Part shown: one piece after another, positions 60,996-64,000 of the stretch
How the letters are laid out: every line of letters starts with the position of its first letter
How positions within the stretch are numbered: the stretch's first letter is position 1
DNA from: Streptomyces tirandamycinicus
GTDB taxonomy: Bacteria > Actinomycetota > Actinomycetes > Streptomycetales > Streptomycetaceae
Direction of reading: 5' to 3'
NCBI RefSeq assembly: GCF_003097515.1
Contig: NZ_CP029188.1
Coordinates: 4,847,001-4,911,000 of the forward strand
Length of the DNA stretch: 64,000 nucleotides
Notes under the pieces: generated by a model
Told to the model about the DNA's origin: nothing
Databases searched by the model: none
What the model saw: only the letters and a program-made list of their open reading frames with translations
Translations under genes and position numbers: made by a program

Positions 60996-61934
60996 ATGAG
61001 GGTAGCGGTAGTACAGACCCAATGGGTCGACGATCACGAGGAAGGCCTGCGCAACGCGTACCAGGCGATCGAGGACGTCTGCGGCGGCGGTGACATCGAT
61101 CTGGTGTGCTTTCCCGAGTTCCTGCTCGGCCCGCCGTGGTACATGCCGGGGCAGGACGGTCTCAAGGGGCGGACCGACACGCCGATCCCCGGACCGGTCG
61201 TGGACGGCTTCCAGTCCCTGGCCCGCGAGCTCCGCACGCACATCCTGCTGGGTTCGCTCGTCGAGGACCTGCAGGACGGCATGTACCGGAACACGTCCCT
61301 GCTGATCGGCCGGCAGGGCGCCATCGTCGGGCGCGCCGTCAAGGCGCACGCCTTCGGCAACGAGATGGTGGTGTGCCGCCAGGCGGACTCCCTCGGCGTC
61401 CTGACGACCGAGTTCGGGCGCATCGGCATCGCCGTGTGCTCGGACTTCTGGATGCCGGAGGTCATCCGGCTGCTGGCGCTGGCCGGCGCCCGGACGATCT
61501 TCGTGCCGGGCGGCACGCTGGGGCAGAACCAGCCGCTGATGGTGAACGCGTTGCGCACGGCGGCGTATCTCAACGACGTCAACATCGTCTACGCGAGCTC
61601 GGTCGGCGTCGTCCGGGGCAAACGCGGGGACCGGCTCGTGGAGATCCACTTCGCCGGCACCAGCCTGGTCGCCCGCCCGGCGGGCGTGATCGCGCAGGCC
61701 GGCAGCGACAAGCCGGAGACGCTCGTCGTCGACATCGACGAGCCCGCGCCCGGCGACGGCCGCCGCTGGCAGCAGCTCCGCAGGCCCGCCGCGTACCGGA
61801 CGCTGCTCACCCCGTACGTCGGAGCGGACCGCGATCTCGCCGCCGAACTGCGGGACAGCCTCACCTCCGGCGACGGCCCGGACCGGAGTCGGCCCGTCCC
61901 GGCACCCAGCGCACACGAGGGGACCCGTCCGTGA
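60996..61934 (+). CDS. Nitrilase-superfamily amidohydrolase (intact triad)
   Basis: A 312-residue carbon-nitrogen hydrolase. The Glu-Lys-Cys triad is complete: E41 in CFPEFLLG, K116 in VGRAVKAHAFG and C148 in IAVCSDFWMPE. Such enzymes hydrolyse amides or nitriles or transfer acyl groups, so it may modify the cluster product or a precursor. ATG 60996 follows GAGGAGACGAG. It is the first of three nitrilase-family genes here; its stop overlaps the next start (GTGA). Confidence 0.87.
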   Translation: MRVAVVQTQWVDDHEEGLRNAYQAIEDVCGGGDIDLVCFPEFLLGPPWYMPGQDGLKGRTDTPIPGPVVDGFQSLARELRTHILLGSLVEDLQDGMYRNTSLLIGRQGAIVGRAVKAHAFGNEMVVCRQADSLGVLTTEFGRIGIAVCSDFWMPEVIRLLALAGARTIFVPGGTLGQNQPLMVNALRTAAYLNDVNIVYASSVGVVRGKRGDRLVEIHFAGTSLVARPAGVIAQAGSDKPETLVVDIDEPAPGDGRRWQQLRRPAAYRTLLTPYVGADRDLAAELRDSLTSGDGPDRSRPVPAPSAHEGTRP

Positions 61935-62719
61935 CCATCTTCCTAGCGCAACACGCCCGCCGGGCGGACGCCGAGGCGACGGCCACCGCCGTGCTCGACG
62001 ATCTCGACAGCCGGGTGACCGGCGAGGCGTCGTTCGTCGTCCTCCCCGAGAACGTCTTCACCACCGGCGACGGCGACCCGGCGCTGCCCCGGCGGCTGCG
62101 CGAGCGGTGCCTGGACCGCCTGACGGCACTGGCGCGGAACCGGGGCACCTATGTGCTCACCGGCTCGTGGCCCGAGGAACGGCCCGACGGCGGCCTGATG
62201 CAGGTGGCCCGGCTGCTGGACCCCGCCGGATCGGTGTGCGCCCGGGTGGAGCGGCCCGTCCTGCCCGACGGGACGACCGGCACCGGCGACGACTTCCCGG
62301 TCGTCGAGACGCCGTTCGGGCACGTCGGGGTGCTCCTCGGACCCGACTTCTGGCTGGTCGAACCGCCACGTGCGCAATGCCTGGCCGGAGCGGAACTGCT
62401 GCTGGTGGCCGGATCCCTCGACGGTACGCAGCAGGCCGCGCAGCGCGCCGCGGTGTGGGGCATCGCGACCCTCAACACCGTCGCGGTCGCCTTCGCCGGT
62501 TCGCTCGGCGAGCGCTGCGGCGGGGGAAGCGCCATGGCGATGCCCGAGGGCTTCGTCGCCGAGGCGGGCACCGAGGAGGGCGTCGTCGAGGCGCCCTGGG
62601 ACGCGGCGAGGATCCGGCACCTGCGCGAACCCGACCTGCGCTTCCAGCAGACGCTCTGGTTCGGGCTGTGGGCGCGCCGCACCGAGCTGTACACGGACCT
62701 CACGGCGCAGGTGAGCTGA
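61931..62719 (+). CDS. Nitrilase-superfamily paralogue lacking catalytic Cys and Lys
   Basis: A 262-residue protein that aligns with the preceding nitrilase. E40 is kept (VLPENVF) but the nucleophile is Gly137 (HVGVLLGPDFW, against GIAVCSDFW in the neighbour), and the lysine position carries RVERPVLPD. It therefore cannot act by the usual mechanism and is likely a pseudoenzyme, perhaps a structural or regulatory partner of its neighbour. It keeps strong coding bias and is translationally coupled, so it is not a decaying gene. Confidence 0.8.
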   Translation: MTIFLAQHARRADAEATATAVLDDLDSRVTGEASFVVLPENVFTTGDGDPALPRRLRERCLDRLTALARNRGTYVLTGSWPEERPDGGLMQVARLLDPAGSVCARVERPVLPDGTTGTGDDFPVVETPFGHVGVLLGPDFWLVEPPRAQCLAGAELLLVAGSLDGTQQAAQRAAVWGIATLNTVAVAFAGSLGERCGGGSAMAMPEGFVAEAGTEEGVVEAPWDAARIRHLREPDLRFQQTLWFGLWARRTELYTDLTAQVS

Positions 62720-62720
62720 C

Positions 62721-63902
62721 ATGAGAAACGCCGGTGCTCCAGCCTCCGACGTCCGACGGCGGATCGAAACGGAGCTGGCAGACGACGTGCCGTGGAACCG
62801 GGTGCTCAACTCCATCTGCACCGAACCCCATCCGCTGGGTGTGGCGATGGCGTCCGCCGCCGCGCACACCAACCTCGGCGACGTGCGCATCTTCCGCGGC
62901 ACCAAGCGGATCGAGCGCAAGGTCGTCCGGCTGCTGCTCGATCTGCTGGACAACCCCGGCGGGTCGGGGAGCCTGGTGTCCGGAGGGACCGAGGCGAACC
63001 TGATCGCGATGCTGGTGGCCCGCGAGTCGGCGCGCGCCCGAGGGCGGCTGACCGGCCGGCCCGAAGTCGTCGTCAGCAGCACCGTGCACTTCTCCTTCAC
63101 CAAGATCTTCGGCCTGCTGGGGCTGACCCCGGTCGTCGTGCCGGTCGACGACTCCCTGCGGCTGCCGGCCGGCGAAGTGGCCCGGCGCATCGGCGAGCAC
63201 ACCGTCGCGGTCATCGCGACCGCGGGCAGCAGCGAGTTCGGTGTGGTCGACGCGGTCGACGAGATCGGACCGGCGGTGTCCGGACGGGACGTGCACCTGC
63301 ACGTGGACGCGGCCACCGGCGGCTTCATCATCCCCTTCGCCCGCGAGCTCGGCCACGACCTGCCCCAGTTCGACTTCAGCGTCGACGGCGTCGACTCGAT
63401 CACCATCGACCCGCACAAGTACGGACTGGCCAACGTCCCCGCCGGCGCGGTCCTGTTCCGGGGCGCACAGGACGCCGGACGCTTCGCCGTCGACTCGTTC
63501 TTCATCGACACGCCGGTGCACAACACCCTGCTCGGCACCCGTCCGGGCGCCGCCGCGGTGTCCACCTACGCGGTCCTGGAGCACCTCGGGCGCGACGGCT
63601 TCCGGGCCCTCACCCGAACCAACTTCGAGGTGACGCGGCACCTCGTGGCCGGGTTGCGGGCGGCCGGGCACGAGCTGTTCGCCGAACCGCAGCTGAACAT
63701 CGTGGTGGTCAGGATGCCGCACGCGGTGCGGATCTCCCAGCTGCTGGAGTCCTGGGGCTGGATCGTCTCCACCTCGAAGCGGTTCGGCGAGACCCTGCGG
63801 CTGGTCGTCACCCGGCACGTGACGGCGGAGATGGTGGACGAGTTCCTGCCGGTGCTGGAACGGGCGTGCAAGGAAGTCGCGGCCGAGGCGGCGCCGCGAT
63901 GA
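62721..63902 (+). CDS. PLP-dependent decarboxylase (MfnA/group II type)
   Basis: A 393-residue decarboxylase of the glutamate/tyrosine/aspartate group. The substrate-binding SGGTEANLIAMLVAR, the TAGSSEFGVVDAVDEI loop, the HVDAATGGF aspartate and PLP lysine K233 in DPHKYGLANVPAG are all present. The overall layout is closest to archaeal tyrosine/aspartate decarboxylase MfnA. It may supply an amine such as tyramine or beta-alanine to the pathway. It starts one base after the nitrilase paralogue and overlaps the next gene by ATGA. Confidence 0.83.
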   Translation: MRNAGAPASDVRRRIETELADDVPWNRVLNSICTEPHPLGVAMASAAAHTNLGDVRIFRGTKRIERKVVRLLLDLLDNPGGSGSLVSGGTEANLIAMLVARESARARGRLTGRPEVVVSSTVHFSFTKIFGLLGLTPVVVPVDDSLRLPAGEVARRIGEHTVAVIATAGSSEFGVVDAVDEIGPAVSGRDVHLHVDAATGGFIIPFARELGHDLPQFDFSVDGVDSITIDPHKYGLANVPAGAVLFRGAQDAGRFAVDSFFIDTPVHNTLLGTRPGAAAVSTYAVLEHLGRDGFRALTRTNFEVTRHLVAGLRAAGHELFAEPQLNIVVVRMPHAVRISQLLESWGWIVSTSKRFGETLRLVVTRHVTAEMVDEFLPVLERACKEVAAEAAPR

Positions 63903-64000
63903 GCCTCTTCCGCGGCCCCCGCACCCGGATCGCCGCCCTCCAGATGCGGATCGAGGCCGGGCAGCGGGAGGAGAACCTGGCGCGAGCCGCCAAGCTGCTG
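63899..64000 (+). CDS. Start of a third nitrilase-family gene (3' end outside the window)
   Basis: The first 34 codons read MSLFRGPRTRIAALQMR then EAGQREENLARAAKLL. The IAALQM...EENL pattern is the N-terminal strand and helix of carbon-nitrogen hydrolases. ATG overlaps the decarboxylase stop (ATGA). Its catalytic residues lie beyond the window, so activity cannot be judged. Confidence 0.62.
   Translation, partial: MSLFRGPRTRIAALQMRIEAGQREENLARAAKLL

Overview
The window is high-GC actinobacterial chromosome and looks like Streptomyces. The reasons are the very strong G/C third-position bias, many GTG starts, ATGA/GTGA stop-start overlaps, rare TTA leucine codons placed in regulatory or accessory genes, and a housekeeping gene order (mnmA ... 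ligA ... GGDEF/EAL ... gatC-gatA-gatB ... GGDEF/EAL ... ilvB-ilvN-ilvC-serA) that I recognise from Streptomyces chromosomes. No tRNA, rRNA, CRISPR array or transposase was seen.

Region 1 (1-9.5 kb): the end of an oligopeptide ABC transporter (two ATPases), a UPF0126/TRIC membrane protein, a TesB-like thioesterase, small membrane proteins, a TetR regulator, a NifS-type cysteine desulfurase, a Tat-exported amidase, and mnmA. The desulfurase and MnmA probably work together in tRNA 2-thiouridine synthesis. Region 2 (9.6-12.1 kb): a two-gene RloA/RloB-type island (AAA ATPase plus TOPRIM-like protein), a candidate defence system, with a palindrome upstream and a TTA codon in rloB. Region 3 (12.1-35.9 kb): SDR, MetE-like protein, ligA, an RmdB-like GGDEF-EAL protein, the gatCAB amidotransferase genes, a phospholipase C, an MMPL transporter, a sugar-dehydrogenase-like lipoprotein, oxidoreductases, and a CdgC-like GGDEF protein whose EAL domain is degenerate. 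Region 4 (35.9-41.6 kb): the branched-chain amino acid operon ilvBNC behind an attenuator (leader peptide MRTRILVLGQRVG plus terminator), then serA.

Region 5 (41.7 kb to the right edge) is accessory. A three-gene minus-strand group (two small I36-type secreted proteins around a repeat-bearing lipoprotein) borders a biosynthetic gene cluster with no recognisable PKS or NRPS. A StrR-like regulator with a TTA codon precedes a tightly packed plus-strand set: a TrpB2-like PLP enzyme (also with a TTA codon), two BtrH-type acyltransferase-like proteins, a molybdopterin oxidoreductase, a methyltransferase, a VOC protein, two PaaK-like adenylate-forming proteins (one eroded), a ferredoxin, a tryptophan-2,3-dioxygenase-like protein, an HpaB-type FADH2 monooxygenase, a UvrA-like ABC protein fused to a flavin reductase domain, three nitrilase-family proteins (one lacking the catalytic Cys and Lys), and an MfnA-type decarboxylase.

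My reading is that this cluster makes a small, amino-acid-derived, hydroxylated metabolite that may act on DNA: the UvrA-like half would give self-protection, and its fused reductase half would feed FADH2 to the adjacent HpaB-type enzyme. The product is unknown to me and the cluster runs off the right edge. The UvrA-flavin reductase fusion is the strongest novelty in the window.
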